From Nocardia bhagyanarayanae (GTDB lineage: Bacteria > Actinomycetota > Actinomycetes > Mycobacteriales > Mycobacteriaceae): 64,000 nt of DNA. The translations under genes and the position numbers were made by a program. The stretch's first letter is position 1. The number at the start of each line of letters is the position of its first letter. The notes under the pieces were generated by a model. That model was not told the origin of the DNA, searched no databases, and saw only the letters and a program-made list of their open reading frames with translations. The DNA is taken from NCBI RefSeq assembly GCF_006716565.1, contig NZ_VFPG01000001.1, forward strand, positions 4,836,001 through 4,900,000, in the 5' to 3' direction. Shown one piece after another: positions 48,878 through 57,057 of this stretch.

Positions 48878-49996
48878 TCATGCTCGTATCGCGGTGTATT
48901 CGGTGTGATGGTCGCGAATGACCAAGGCCGAGCGCAGGTTCCAGAGCGCGGTGGGGTCGGCGATGTCGAAGCCGGTGAGGCGGAAGATCCGCTTGAGCCG
49001 GTGGTCGACGCTGTTGGGGTGCAGATGCAGTCGGCGGGCAGTGCGACGGCGATCGAGGCCGCTCTTGACATAGGTGCGCAGTGTCTCGAGCAGATCGGGG
49101 TGATCTTCGAGTGGATCGAGCAGGGTGGACAGGGCATCGCGGCCGGGGCCGGGGCGGGTGAGCTGGTATTCCACCGCGATGTCGCTGAAGCGGTGCAGCC
49201 GCCCCGTCATGCCGAGCCGGGTGACCACGTCCAGGGCGGCGTACACCTGTTCGGCCACCGCGGGCAGTTCGCAGGTCGGCGCGCACATGACCACCCCCGT
49301 CGGGATGTGGCCGTCGGCGGTGCGCAGGTCCTCGATGAACGCGGTGAGCGCGGCGAACTCGCCGAACGCCGTGTCAGGGACGAGGATCGTCGCGCCCGTT
49401 TCACCGGACAGGGCCAGTGCGTTCGGGCCGAAGCGCCGTCGCAGCTCCGAATACAGCCGCGCCGCAATGGGCTCGGTGGTACTGCGTGGGACGCCGTGCG
49501 GTCTGCCGCGCCGCGACGGAAGGTGGACGGCGAGGATCGCGTAGACATCGGCGATACCGATCTGGTTGCACTGTCCGAGCACCTTCGACGAATCACCACG
49601 TAGTAGTGCGGCGGCGACCTCCTTCGCGGCTCCGATGCTGTCGTGCGCCGCGCGGCCCGCTCGGCCGTAGACGCGCGCGACGATCCCAGTCGCTACTCGC
49701 ACCGCCCGCAGCACCTGCCCTGAGTCGACCGTCAGCGGGGAGGTCGCGGGCGCGGCGTCGACGACCAGTTCGATGGCTCCGATGACGATCGACAACGTGG
49801 TGTCGAGATCGACGCCCAACCGGATGCACGTGGTCGCGGCGCGTTCCAGGTCGGCCACCGCCTCGGCGTCGTCGCTGAGCCTGCTGGCCGAGGCGAAAGA
49901 TCTGGAGGCCAGGACGAGTAGCTGCTCACGCACCTCGCCGGAAGCGCTGTGTGCGGTCACTGCGGAGTCGACCATCCGGGTGATTGTCTGGTTCAC
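48878..49996 (-). CDS. PucR/CdaR-family transcriptional regulator
   Basis: The 372-residue regulator has a helical N-terminal sensor (about 1-150), a GGDEF-like middle domain, and the C-terminal PucR helix-turn-helix TLRTYVKSGLDRRRTARRLH followed by HPNSVDHRLKRIFRLTGFDI (about 320-360). These proteins activate catabolic operons. Two starts are possible: GTG at 49996, with GGGAG eight bases upstream, which I prefer, or ATG at 50011, which lacks spacing from its GCAGG. It is divergent from the GntR gene, and the GTGTCCA operator at 50104-50125 lies in its promoter, so it may regulate itself and the aldehyde dehydrogenase and propeller genes that share the site. Confidence 0.85.
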   Translation of the reverse strand: MNQTITRMVDSAVTAHSASGEVREQLLVLASRSFASASRLSDDAEAVADLERAATTCIRLGVDLDTTLSIVIGAIELVVDAAPATSPLTVDSGQVLRAVRVATGIVARVYGRAGRAAHDSIGAAKEVAAALLRGDSSKVLGQCNQIGIADVYAILAVHLPSRRGRPHGVPRSTTEPIAARLYSELRRRFGPNALALSGETGATILVPDTAFGEFAALTAFIEDLRTADGHIPTGVVMCAPTCELPAVAEQVYAALDVVTRLGMTGRLHRFSDIAVEYQLTRPGPGRDALSTLLDPLEDHPDLLETLRTYVKSGLDRRRTARRLHLHPNSVDHRLKRIFRLTGFDIADPTALWNLRSALVIRDHHTEYTAIRA

Positions 49997-50103
49997 CTCG
50001 TGAACTCCCATCCTGCGTTCTTCGACCCGGCACGCTGGAACTCGCCGGGTGTCCGCCAGGTGAGGGCGGTGCTCGACGAGCCTAAGGCGGGGTCTCACAA
50101 CGC

Positions 50104-50125
50104 GGTGTCCAGCAATTTGGACACC
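50104..50125. promoter_or_regulatory. GTGTCCA-N6-TGGACAC operator, copy 2
   Basis: GGTGTCCA (50104-50111), GCAATT, TGGACACC (50118-50125) is a perfect 8-bp inverted repeat between the divergent PucR-type and GntR-type genes. Confidence 0.65.
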
Positions 50126-50184
50126 CCAAACTGGTCAATTGCTCAGAACTTTGGTGTCACACCCAGGGTAAAGTCACGTATGAG

Positions 50185-50193
50185 GCATAATGC
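50185..50193. promoter_or_regulatory. GCATAATGC palindrome before GntR gene
   Basis: The nonamer GCATAATGC lies 27 bases before the GntR start and is identical to 4850-4858. It overlaps the candidate ATG at 50190, one more reason to place the start at 50220. Confidence 0.3.
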
Positions 50194-50219
50194 ATGAACA
50201 GGCGACCGAAAGGATCCCG

Positions 50220-50933
50220 ATGGAAACCACCCTGCAGCGTTTGCCTCGCAGTGCGAACAAGCAGCGTCACCAGCTGTCGGAGGATGTCGCGACCTATGTC
50301 CGTGAACTGATCATCTCGGGCCGGGTGCGGCCGGGTGAGTTCCTGCGGATCGAACCGATCGCCGAGGCCGTCGGTGTCAGCAACACCCCGGTGCGCGAAG
50401 GCCTGCTGCTGCTCAGCGGCGAGGGCTTCGTGGAACTGGTGCCACGGCGCGGATTCATGGTGTCGGAGTTCAGCAAACAGGATGTGCGCGACCTGTTCTG
50501 GGCGCAGGCGACGATGGCCGGTGAACTGGCGAGCCGGGCCGCGAAGTCGATCTCCGCACGCGAACTCGACCATCTTGCGGACGTCGTCGAAGCGCATGCG
50601 CGGGCGGCCGAGAACGGATCCGATGACGAACTCGTCGCCTACGGTCACGAGTTCCATCGCTCGATCAACCTGGCGGCGGACTCACACCGGTTGGCCATGC
50701 TGCTGGCCACGGTCGTCAAGCAGCTGCCGAATCGCTTCTACATCAGTATCGAGGGACATGGCGAGGACACGTTGCGGGATCACCCGCTGATTCTCGAAGC
50801 GCTGCAGAAGCGTCGCCCCAAGGCTGCCAATACCCTGATGCGCGAACACATCATGTCCAGTGCCGACGAGCTGATCGCCATGCTGGAGAAGCAGGGTCTG
50901 TGGGTCGAATCGGCCCGCAAATCCACGGCCTGA
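50220..50933 (+). CDS. GntR-family transcriptional regulator, FCD type
   Basis: The 237-residue regulator has an N-terminal winged helix with LRIEPIAEAVGVSNTPVREG and FVELVPRRGFMV (about 42-80), and a helical FCD ligand domain containing HEFHRSINLAADSHRL and DHPLILEALQKR with metal- or acid-binding His/Asp residues. FCD members respond to organic acids or acyl-CoA derivatives. I use the ATG at 50220 because AAAGGA precedes it by six bases; an upstream ATG at 50190 overlaps the palindrome. It lies between the AT-rich element before 51065 and the shared GTGTCCA site, and FCD regulators often bind AT-rich palindromes, so it is a second candidate reader of those elements. Confidence 0.88.
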   Translation: METTLQRLPRSANKQRHQLSEDVATYVRELIISGRVRPGEFLRIEPIAEAVGVSNTPVREGLLLLSGEGFVELVPRRGFMVSEFSKQDVRDLFWAQATMAGELASRAAKSISARELDHLADVVEAHARAAENGSDDELVAYGHEFHRSINLAADSHRLAMLLATVVKQLPNRFYISIEGHGEDTLRDHPLILEALQKRRPKAANTLMREHIMSSADELIAMLEKQGLWVESARKSTA

Positions 50934-51007
50934 CCCGTCGGCCGAATCCAACCCGGCCGCCTCCCTCGCCCGCGTTGTGCCTGATCAAACGCCTGCTGCA
51001 TTGATAT

Positions 51008-51026
51008 GGAATATAGTATATATTTC
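51008..51026. promoter_or_regulatory. AT-rich imperfect palindrome, putative operator/promoter (copy 4)
   Basis: GGAATATAGTATATATTTC lies 39-57 bases before the aldehyde dehydrogenase start at 51065. The core AATATA-TATAT is near-symmetric around the central G. Confidence 0.5.
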
Positions 51027-51064
51027 TAAGCGTTACATGCGTCACAGCGGTGAGAGGACTTTCC

Positions 51065-52564
51065 ATGACCAGGTCGGCTGTGGCAGGCGTGCTGCCTGCG
51101 CATCCCGAGGCGTCCTATATCGACGGCAGGTGGGTTCCGGTGTCGTCCTCGGGGACCTTCGAGGTCCTCGATTGCAGCACCGAGGAGGTCGTCACCGCCG
51201 TCGGGGCGGCGACCGTCGAGGACGTGGACGCCGCGGTGATCGCCGCGCGCAAGGCCTTCGACAGCGGTCCGTGGCCGCTGATGTCGCCGACCGAGCGGGC
51301 CGGATATTTGCGCGCGATCGCCGCCGAACTGACCAGGCGGGGCGATGATTTCGCCCGGCTCTGGTCGGTCGAATCGGGCATTGTGTACTCGCTGGCAAAG
51401 ACCAGGCTTCCGCTGTTCCTGTCGGGCGCGTTCACTGCCTATGCCGATCTGGCCGAGTCGTTCGCGTTCCGGGAGCCGCACACACCCGCGGCCGGCGGTG
51501 CCGGTCTGCTCGTGCGCGAACCGGTCGGTGTCGTCGCGGCGATCGTGCCCTGGAACGGCCCCGCCGGCCTGATGGCCTACAAATGCGCGCCGGCTCTGCT
51601 CGCCGGTTGCTCGATCGTGTTGAAGCCACCGCAGGAGGCGCCGACCTCGGCGTATCTGTTCGCCGAGGTCTGCGACCGGGTCGGGCTGCCGCCGGGGGTG
51701 GTCAATGTGGTGACCGCCGACCGGCAGGTGTCGGAAACACTGGTCCGCCACCCCGGCGTCGACAAGGTGACCTTCACCGGATCCACGGTGGCGGGCCGCA
51801 CGATCGGCGCGATCTGTGCCGACCGGATGGCGCGCTGCACCCTCGAACTCGGTGGCAAGTCGCCCGCTCTCGTACTCGACGACTACGACATCGACACGGC
51901 AGCGAAGGTGCTCGCCGGTGGCATCAGCTACCTGGCCGGCCAGGTGTGTCACAGCCTGACGCGCGTCATCGTTTCCGAAAAGCGCCACGACGAACTCGCC
52001 GACGCGCTCGGCGCCGCGATGAGCGCGATCCGGGTGGGCGACCCGTTCGACGAGAGCGTGACCATGGGGCCGCTCGCGTCCGCCCGCCAACGGGAACGCG
52101 TCGAAAGCTACATCGCCGCAGGAAAATCCGGCGGCGCGCGCCTGGTGACCGGTGGTGGCCGACCGGCCGGGCTCGAGCGCGGCTTCTTCGTCGAGCCGAC
52201 CCTTTTCGCCGGTGTCGACAACCGGTCGGTGATCGCGACCGAAGAGATCTTCGGGCCGGTCCTGGCCGTCATCGCGGCGAAGGACGAGGACGATGCCGTC
52301 GCGCTGGCCAACGACAATCCTTACGGTCTCAACGCCTCGGTCTTCACCAACGACACCGACCGTGCCTACCGCGTGGCGCGCAAACTCCGTACCGGCACGG
52401 TCGGGCAGAACGGGCCGCGCACCGATTTCTCGATCGCTTTCGGCGGTTTCAAGCTGTCGGGCGTCGGTCGCGAAGGCGGTTCGGAGGGGCTGCTGCCCTT
52501 CCTGGAAACCAAAACGCTGGTATTCGAAAACCAGCCGGCCGATATCCCTGGCCTCGGCAACTGA
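51065..52564 (+). CDS. NAD(P)-dependent aldehyde dehydrogenase
   Basis: The 499-residue enzyme carries IVPWNGPAGLMAYKCAPALL, FTGSTVAGRTIG, the Glu in LELGGKSPAL (about 260) and the Cys in GQVCHSLTRVI (about 294). The C-terminal FGGFKLSGVGREGGSEGLLP matches the family. The start is the ATG at 51065 with GAGAGG upstream. Divergence of the residues around the Cys (HSLTR rather than TSGTR) suggests a different substrate from the enzyme at 46728. It is flanked by an AT-rich element and a terminator, so it is probably monocistronic. Confidence 0.9.
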   Translation: MTRSAVAGVLPAHPEASYIDGRWVPVSSSGTFEVLDCSTEEVVTAVGAATVEDVDAAVIAARKAFDSGPWPLMSPTERAGYLRAIAAELTRRGDDFARLWSVESGIVYSLAKTRLPLFLSGAFTAYADLAESFAFREPHTPAAGGAGLLVREPVGVVAAIVPWNGPAGLMAYKCAPALLAGCSIVLKPPQEAPTSAYLFAEVCDRVGLPPGVVNVVTADRQVSETLVRHPGVDKVTFTGSTVAGRTIGAICADRMARCTLELGGKSPALVLDDYDIDTAAKVLAGGISYLAGQVCHSLTRVIVSEKRHDELADALGAAMSAIRVGDPFDESVTMGPLASARQRERVESYIAAGKSGGARLVTGGGRPAGLERGFFVEPTLFAGVDNRSVIATEEIFGPVLAVIAAKDEDDAVALANDNPYGLNASVFTNDTDRAYRVARKLRTGTVGQNGPRTDFSIAFGGFKLSGVGREGGSEGLLPFLETKTLVFENQPADIPGLGN

Positions 52565-52587
52565 TTCCATACCGACATTTCACCGGA

Positions 52588-52619
52588 AAGGCCTCGTCGA
52601 CTTGGGTCGGCGGGGCCTT
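52588..52619 (+). terminator. Hairpin terminator
   Basis: AAGGCC-T-CG-T-CGAC and GTCG-G-CG-G-GGCCTT form a 14-position stem with two G-T pairs around TTGG, 24 bases after the aldehyde dehydrogenase stop. Confidence 0.7.
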
Positions 52620-52668
52620 GTGCTGTTCGGTGTGATCTGGAAATTGTGCTGCCCGAAAATTCCTCGAC

Positions 52669-52686
52669 TGTCCATATTCTTGGACA
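52669..52686. promoter_or_regulatory. GTGTCCA-N6-TGGACAC operator, copy 3
   Basis: TGTCCA (52669-52674), TATTCT, TGGACA (52681-52686) is an inverted repeat with the same core and the same 6-base spacer as the copies at 44501 and 50104. It lies 146 bases before the beta-propeller gene. Confidence 0.6.
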
Positions 52687-52831
52687 TCGTGTGAACGGAA
52701 ATCTCTCTAACCTCTTTCGGGAAGAGGGTGGCATTCGTGCAAGGCCGCCTGATTCGTTCCTGGCGCATATCGCGCGTGTTCTATTCGATCGGGGAGCAGC
52801 GGTGCTCGTCGATCGGTTGGAGGTGCCACCC

Positions 52832-53968
52832 ATGTTCTCTACCCAGCGTTTTCGTTCCCGGCGCGCTGCCGCCGGTCTCGCTGTGACGCTCGCACTCGCC
52901 TCGGGAGGCTGGCTGAATTCCTCGGTCGCCCTGGCGGATCCCGGTGCCAGATTTCTGGTGATCGGCGGAGCCGCATCATCGAATATCAGTGTGCTCGGCC
53001 TCGATGAAGCGGGCAGATTGTCGACGGTGCCTGGATCACCCTTTCCGTCCGGGACCGGTTCGCTGGCGGTGACGGTCACGCCCGACGGGCGCAACGTGTA
53101 TTCGGTCAACACGGTGTCGGGCACTGTGAACGGATTCCGCCTCGGCAGCGACGGCATTCTCACCTCGATTCCCGAGGCGAACCTCGAGCTCGGCGGTCCC
53201 GGGGTCGGAGCCGTTGCCGCGCCCGACGGAAAGAGACTGTTCGTGACGAGCGGCTCGGTGACGAACGAAATCCGCACCTACTCGATCACCGCCGCCGGTG
53301 GCCTGGTGCTCACCGGTGTGGCCCAGGTGCCCGGGGTGAGTGCGCTCAGTCAGCTCGCGATCGCGCCGGACGGCCGTTTCGTGTTCGCCGTGGGCTGGTT
53401 GGAGGCGACGGCGTTCAGTTTCGCCGTGGGTCCCGACGGTGCGTTGACCCTTGTCGATTCCGTCGCGGCGGGTCCGATGTCGACGCTGCCAGGGGTGACG
53501 CCGGACGGCCGGTTCCTCTATGTCAGTAATGAAGCGGGCGGCGACATCTCAGGCTATGCGATCGGTGCCGACGGGAAACTGAGCCCCGTGCCGGGGACAC
53601 CGTTCCGTACCGGGCTGATGCCGTTGCCGCACGGCGCGGTCTTCACCGCTGACAGCCGCCGGATGTACATGGCCGAGGCGATGGCGGGGCAGATCAGTGG
53701 GTTCCAGATCGCGGAGAACGGGTCGTTGAGCCCGCTGCCCGGATCGCCGTACCCGGCGCCGGCGGGCACCTTGCCGGGCCGCGTGGTGGTCGACTCGGAA
53801 TCGCAACGGGTTTTCCTCATCGACACTCTGACCGTCGGCGTCACCGCGCGCGTGCATCCGTATGCGATGGCGCCCGACGGGCGGCTCACGCCGACGGGGG
53901 AGCAGTCCGTCGACACTGGGCTGATCTTCGCCGACGGCGCCAACGCGGTACTGGCGGTGCAGCGATGA
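52832..53968 (+). CDS. Exported beta-propeller protein, lactonase-like family
   Basis: The 378-residue product begins with a signal peptide (RFRSRRAAAGLAVTLALASG then GWLNSSVALA, cleavage after ALA at about residue 36). The rest is a repeat protein of about seven blades, each with a VTPDGRxVYxxN or APDGRFVFAV strand pair and a D-G-x-L turn (LGSDGILTS, GADGKLSP). This is the layout of the 6-phosphogluconolactonase-like propellers (Lactonase_7) and of surface YncE-like proteins; enzyme activity is unproven. I use the ATG at 52832, with GGAGG eight bases upstream; an ATG at 52646 is possible but crosses the operator. The gene is controlled by the GTGTCCA site. Confidence 0.85.
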   Translation: MFSTQRFRSRRAAAGLAVTLALASGGWLNSSVALADPGARFLVIGGAASSNISVLGLDEAGRLSTVPGSPFPSGTGSLAVTVTPDGRNVYSVNTVSGTVNGFRLGSDGILTSIPEANLELGGPGVGAVAAPDGKRLFVTSGSVTNEIRTYSITAAGGLVLTGVAQVPGVSALSQLAIAPDGRFVFAVGWLEATAFSFAVGPDGALTLVDSVAAGPMSTLPGVTPDGRFLYVSNEAGGDISGYAIGADGKLSPVPGTPFRTGLMPLPHGAVFTADSRRMYMAEAMAGQISGFQIAENGSLSPLPGSPYPAPAGTLPGRVVVDSESQRVFLIDTLTVGVTARVHPYAMAPDGRLTPTGEQSVDTGLIFADGANAVLAVQR

Positions 53969-53970
53969 TA

Positions 53971-53989
53971 TTACATATATTATATTGAG
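53971..53989. promoter_or_regulatory. AT-rich imperfect palindrome, putative operator/promoter (copy 5)
   Basis: TTACATATATTATATTGAG lies immediately after the propeller gene and 38-56 bases before the lyase gene at 54027. It shares TACATA-TAT with the copies at 2931 and 59253. Confidence 0.5.
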
Positions 53990-54026
53990 GAGGATCGCAC
54001 CGCAGCTGCCAAGGGAGGCACACACG

Positions 54027-54920
54027 ATGAAACCGTACCGTTCGATGCTCTTCGTCCCCGGTCACAAGGGTTCCTGGGCTGACAAAGGGGTCGCCTCCGG
54101 GGCCGACGCGCTGATCCTCGACCTCGAGGACTCGGTTCCCGCCGCGGACAAGATCGAGGCGCGCGGCACGGTCGCGGCCACGATCGACCGTCTCACAGCC
54201 GAAGGCGTGCGCCCCGACCTGTGGGTGCGGGCCAACCCGGAGGTGAGCGGGCTGCTCGGCGGTGACCTGGAAGCCATCGTGCGGCCGGGACTGGCCGGGC
54301 TGTTCCTGGCGAAAGTGTTCACCGCCGACGAGATCGTGCGCCTGGACGCGGTGCTGAGCCACATCGAGCACCGTGAAGGCATCGAAGTCGGGACGGTGCA
54401 GCTGATCGTGTCCTTCGAGACCGCGGTGTCGATGGCGCACTGCGAGGAGATCGCGGGCGCGAGCCCCCGGGTGGCTTCCCTGCTCGGTGCCACCGGTCCC
54501 AATGCCGACGTGGGTCGCGAACTCGGCTTCGAGTTCACCCCCGCCGGGCTCGAAACGCTGTATCTGCGCAGCCGGATCATCCTGGCCGCGCGGGCGAACG
54601 GGCTGCACCACCCGGTCACCGGTGTGTGGCAGGACATCAAGGATCTCGACGGCGCGCGACGCTTCTGTCTCGACAACCGTCAGCTGGGTTACCGCGGGCT
54701 GGTGGCCATCCACCCGTCGCACGTCGCGATCGCCAACGAGGTGTTCTCGCCGTCGCCGGAGACCGTCGACTACTGCCGACGCATGATCGCGGCGTTCAAC
54801 GAGGCGGAGGCCGCAGGCAGCGCGGCCGTCGACTTCGAAGGCCAGCACATCGATCTCGCGCACGTGAAGACGGCGCGGGGCGTGATCGCCTTGGCCGACG
54901 CGGTATCAGCCAACGCGTAG
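54027..54920 (+). CDS. HpcH/HpaI (CitE-like) CoA-ester lyase
   Basis: The 297-residue TIM-barrel protein begins RSMLFVPGHKGSWADKG and has ALILDLEDSVP (about 30-40), WVRANP with an Arg, VSFETAVSM and ATGPNADVGRELGF, in line with CitE/malyl-CoA lyase-type enzymes that cleave 3-hydroxyacyl-CoAs using Mg2+. The ending IHPSHVAIANEVFSPSPETV is typical. The start is the ATG at 54027 behind GGGAGG. It stands alone between the AT-rich element and a terminator, opposite a second lyase of the same family at 57054. The likely role is cleavage of a malyl- or citramalyl-CoA-like intermediate; the substrate is inferred. Confidence 0.87.
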   Translation: MKPYRSMLFVPGHKGSWADKGVASGADALILDLEDSVPAADKIEARGTVAATIDRLTAEGVRPDLWVRANPEVSGLLGGDLEAIVRPGLAGLFLAKVFTADEIVRLDAVLSHIEHREGIEVGTVQLIVSFETAVSMAHCEEIAGASPRVASLLGATGPNADVGRELGFEFTPAGLETLYLRSRIILAARANGLHHPVTGVWQDIKDLDGARRFCLDNRQLGYRGLVAIHPSHVAIANEVFSPSPETVDYCRRMIAAFNEAEAAGSAAVDFEGQHIDLAHVKTARGVIALADAVSANA

Positions 54921-54934
54921 CAGCGACAACGAGA

Positions 54935-54962
54935 GAAGGGGGTGGCCGCGGCCGCCCCCTTC
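54935..54962. terminator. GC-rich terminator hairpin
   Basis: GAAGGGGG-T-GGCC and GGCC-G-CCCCCTTC form a stem of about 12 bp with a tight loop, between the convergent genes ending at 54920 and 54980; CTTCTTCCC follows. Confidence 0.75.
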
Positions 54963-54979
54963 TTCCCGTCCTCGGGCGA

Positions 54980-55432
54980 TCAGTCGACAATCAGTAGGAC
55001 CGTCTCGGCCACGCAGGCGGGTTTGGCCGCGCCGCCGTCGAGCACGTACTTCGCCGTCACCGAGGCCCCGGCGGGAGTGTCCGCGACGTCGGTGATCGTG
55101 ACGGTTGCCCGCAGTCGTGACCCGGCGGGCAACGGCGCGGGGAAGCGAACCTTGTTCACGCCGTAGTTGACCCGGGCCGAGCCGAATCTGAAATCGAGCA
55201 GCTCCGGCCGGAAATGCGAGATCAGCGACAGCGTGAGATAGCCATGGGCGATGGTGGTCCCGTACGGTCCGGCGGCAGCCCGCTCGGGGTCGATGTGAAT
55301 CCACTGTTCGTCGTCGGTGACCTCGGCGAACGCCGAGATGCGCGCCTGGTCGACCAGATAGGGTTCGCTCGGGCCGATCGGCTCACCCACGGCGGCGCGG
55401 ATCTCGTCGAGGGTGGTGAATACGCGGGGCAC
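54980..55432 (-). CDS. MaoC-like dehydratase
   Basis: This is a 150-residue hot-dog protein starting MPRVFTTLDEIRAAVGEPIG. The hydratase motif region is EVTDDEQWIHIDPERA (about 36-51), with the His and Asp of the consensus, followed by GTTIAHGYLTLSLISHF. Its close type includes bacterial (R)-specific enoyl-CoA hydratases. It is the last gene of a minus-strand run that starts at 59152, 12 bases after a longer hydratase gene. Confidence 0.87.
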   Translation of the reverse strand: MPRVFTTLDEIRAAVGEPIGPSEPYLVDQARISAFAEVTDDEQWIHIDPERAAAGPYGTTIAHGYLTLSLISHFRPELLDFRFGSARVNYGVNKVRFPAPLPAGSRLRATVTITDVADTPAGASVTAKYVLDGGAAKPACVAETVLLIVD

Positions 55433-55444
55433 GGTCTCTCCTGA

Positions 55445-56314
55445 CTAGTCGGTGGTGACGTCGACGGTGGCGTTCGGACCGGCGGATTCGCCACCGGGAC
55501 CGAACAATTCGAGCGAGACCCCGCCGGGTACCTCGGTGGCGAGCAAGCGCGCGGGCTGCCCACAGAACAGCGGCGCCCGGCCGCGGTGGCGCAGCTCCCG
55601 CACCGGAGCCCCGCCCATCAGGCGGTGGATCTCGGCCAATGCGATGGCCTGCAACGGGCCGTGGACGACCAGCCCCGGGTACCCCTCCACACCGGTGGCA
55701 TAGGGCCAGTCGTAGTGGATGCGGTGCGCGTTGGCGGTGGCCGCGGAGAACCGCGCGAGCAGTGACGGATCGGTCCGCAGATCCCAGGCGTTGTCCGCCG
55801 TGCGGCGCAGGGGAGTGCGCGGCAGGGTGTCCTCGGCCGAAGGCGGTTGTGTGGGCCGATCCGGCGCGGGCGCGGCCTCCCGGTAGATCAGGTTCTGTGT
55901 TTCCTCGACGGCGAGCTGGCCGGTACCGGTGAACAAGCGGATCCGTACATCGACCACGACCAGCGCGCCGGATCGGCCGTCCTTCTCGGTCACCGAGACC
56001 ACCTCGGCCTCGCGCCGCACCGTGGAACCGACGAGAAGTGGTGCGTGCAAACGGATCTCACCGCCGGCGAACATGCGGCGCGGGAGTTCGACCGGCGGCA
56101 GGAACGAACCGCGTCGAGGGTGGCCGTCGGCGCCGAGCACGCCGGAGGCAGCCCAGCGCGGCAGCGCCACCCAGTGCCACAGCGGCGGCAGCGGATCGCC
56201 GGGGCCCGGCACGGGCAGGCCGTCGTCGAGCAGAGCGGCCAACGCGGCCACCGGCGCGGGATCGAGGAGTTCGATGGAGGTTTCCGGGCGCGGTTGCCAG
56301 GCGGACGCGGTCAC
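55445..56314 (-). CDS. Double hot-dog hydratase, mesaconyl/HTD2-type
   Basis: This 289-residue protein has two hot-dog-like halves. The first (about 1-140) is rich in [20 protein letters not shown]. The second (about 190-289) has [13 protein letters not shown] and [16 protein letters not shown], the active-site region of eukaryotic-type HTD2 and mesaconyl- or itaconyl-CoA hydratases. Such enzymes hydrate branched C4-C5 unsaturated acyl-CoAs. It overlaps the FabG-type SDR gene by 4 bases and lies beside two CitE-like lyases, which fits a route through a citramalyl- or methylmalyl-CoA intermediate. Substrate assignment is inference. Confidence 0.82.
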   Translation of the reverse strand: MTASAWQPRPETSIELLDPAPVAALAALLDDGLPVPGPGDPLPPLWHWVALPRWAASGVLGADGHPRRGSFLPPVELPRRMFAGGEIRLHAPLLVGSTVRREAEVVSVTEKDGRSGALVVVDVRIRLFTGTGQLAVEETQNLIYREAAPAPDRPTQPPSAEDTLPRTPLRRTADNAWDLRTDPSLLARFSAATANAHRIHYDWPYATGVEGYPGLVVHGPLQAIALAEIHRLMGGAPVRELRHRGRAPLFCGQPARLLATEVPGGVSLELFGPGGESAGPNATVDVTTD

Positions 56315-57057
56315 ATGAACCGCCCGCCGGTCACCTCGAGCACCGTGCCCGTCATGTACGAGGACATGTCGGAGGCGAGAAACAGTGCCACCGTGGCGAT
56401 CTCGTCGATCTCACCGGCCCGGCCGAGCGGGATCTCGGCCATCTTCTGATCCCACACCTTCTGCGGCATGGCCTCGGTCATGGCGGTGCGGATCAGGCCG
56501 GGCTGGATGGCGTTGACCCGCACACCGAGGTGCGCGAGCTCTTTCGCCGCGGCCTTCGACAGGCCGACGATGCCCGCCTTGGCCGCGGAGTAGTTGGTCT
56601 GACCGGGCAGACCGATCTTGCCCGAGAGCGAGGACATGTTGACGATGGCGCCGCTGCCGCGTTCACGCATCACCGCACCGGCCAGCCGGGTGCCGTTCCA
56701 GGTGCCCTTGAGGTGGACGGCGATGACCTGGTCGAACTGGTCCTCGGTCATCTTGCGCATGGTCGCGTCGCGGGTGATGCCCGCGTTGTTGACCATCACG
56801 TCGACGGGGGAGAAGGATTCGGCGGCGGCGTCGATCAGGGCTTGGACGTCGTCGGCGACGGTGACATCGCAGCGCACACCGCGGGCGACGGTCGCACCGC
56901 CCAGCTTGTCGGCGGCCGCCTGGGCGGCGGCACCGTCGATGTCACCGATGACGACGCGGGCGCCCTCGGCGACGAACCGTTCGGCGATGGCGTAGCCGAT
57001 GCCCTGGGCGGCGCCGGTGATGACGGCGGTCTTGTCGGCCATAAGTGGTCCGGTCAT
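56311..57057 (-). CDS. SDR family oxidoreductase, FabG-like
   Basis: The 248-residue classical SDR shows TGAAQGIG (about 14-21), NNAG, the Ser in [10 protein letters not shown] and Tyr-x3-Lys in TNYSAAKAG, with [13 protein letters not shown] after it. It should interconvert a 3-hydroxyacyl-CoA and a 3-ketoacyl-CoA. Its ATG at 57057 overlaps the stop of the lyase gene, and its own stop overlaps the start of the hydratase, so three consecutive genes are coupled. A second ATG (M6) is available. Confidence 0.9.
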   Translation of the reverse strand: MTGPLMADKTAVITGAAQGIGYAIAERFVAEGARVVIGDIDGAAAQAAADKLGGATVARGVRCDVTVADDVQALIDAAAESFSPVDVMVNNAGITRDATMRKMTEDQFDQVIAVHLKGTWNGTRLAGAVMRERGSGAIVNMSSLSGKIGLPGQTNYSAAKAGIVGLSKAAAKELAHLGVRVNAIQPGLIRTAMTEAMPQKVWDQKMAEIPLGRAGEIDEIATVALFLASDMSSYMTGTVLEVTGGRFM

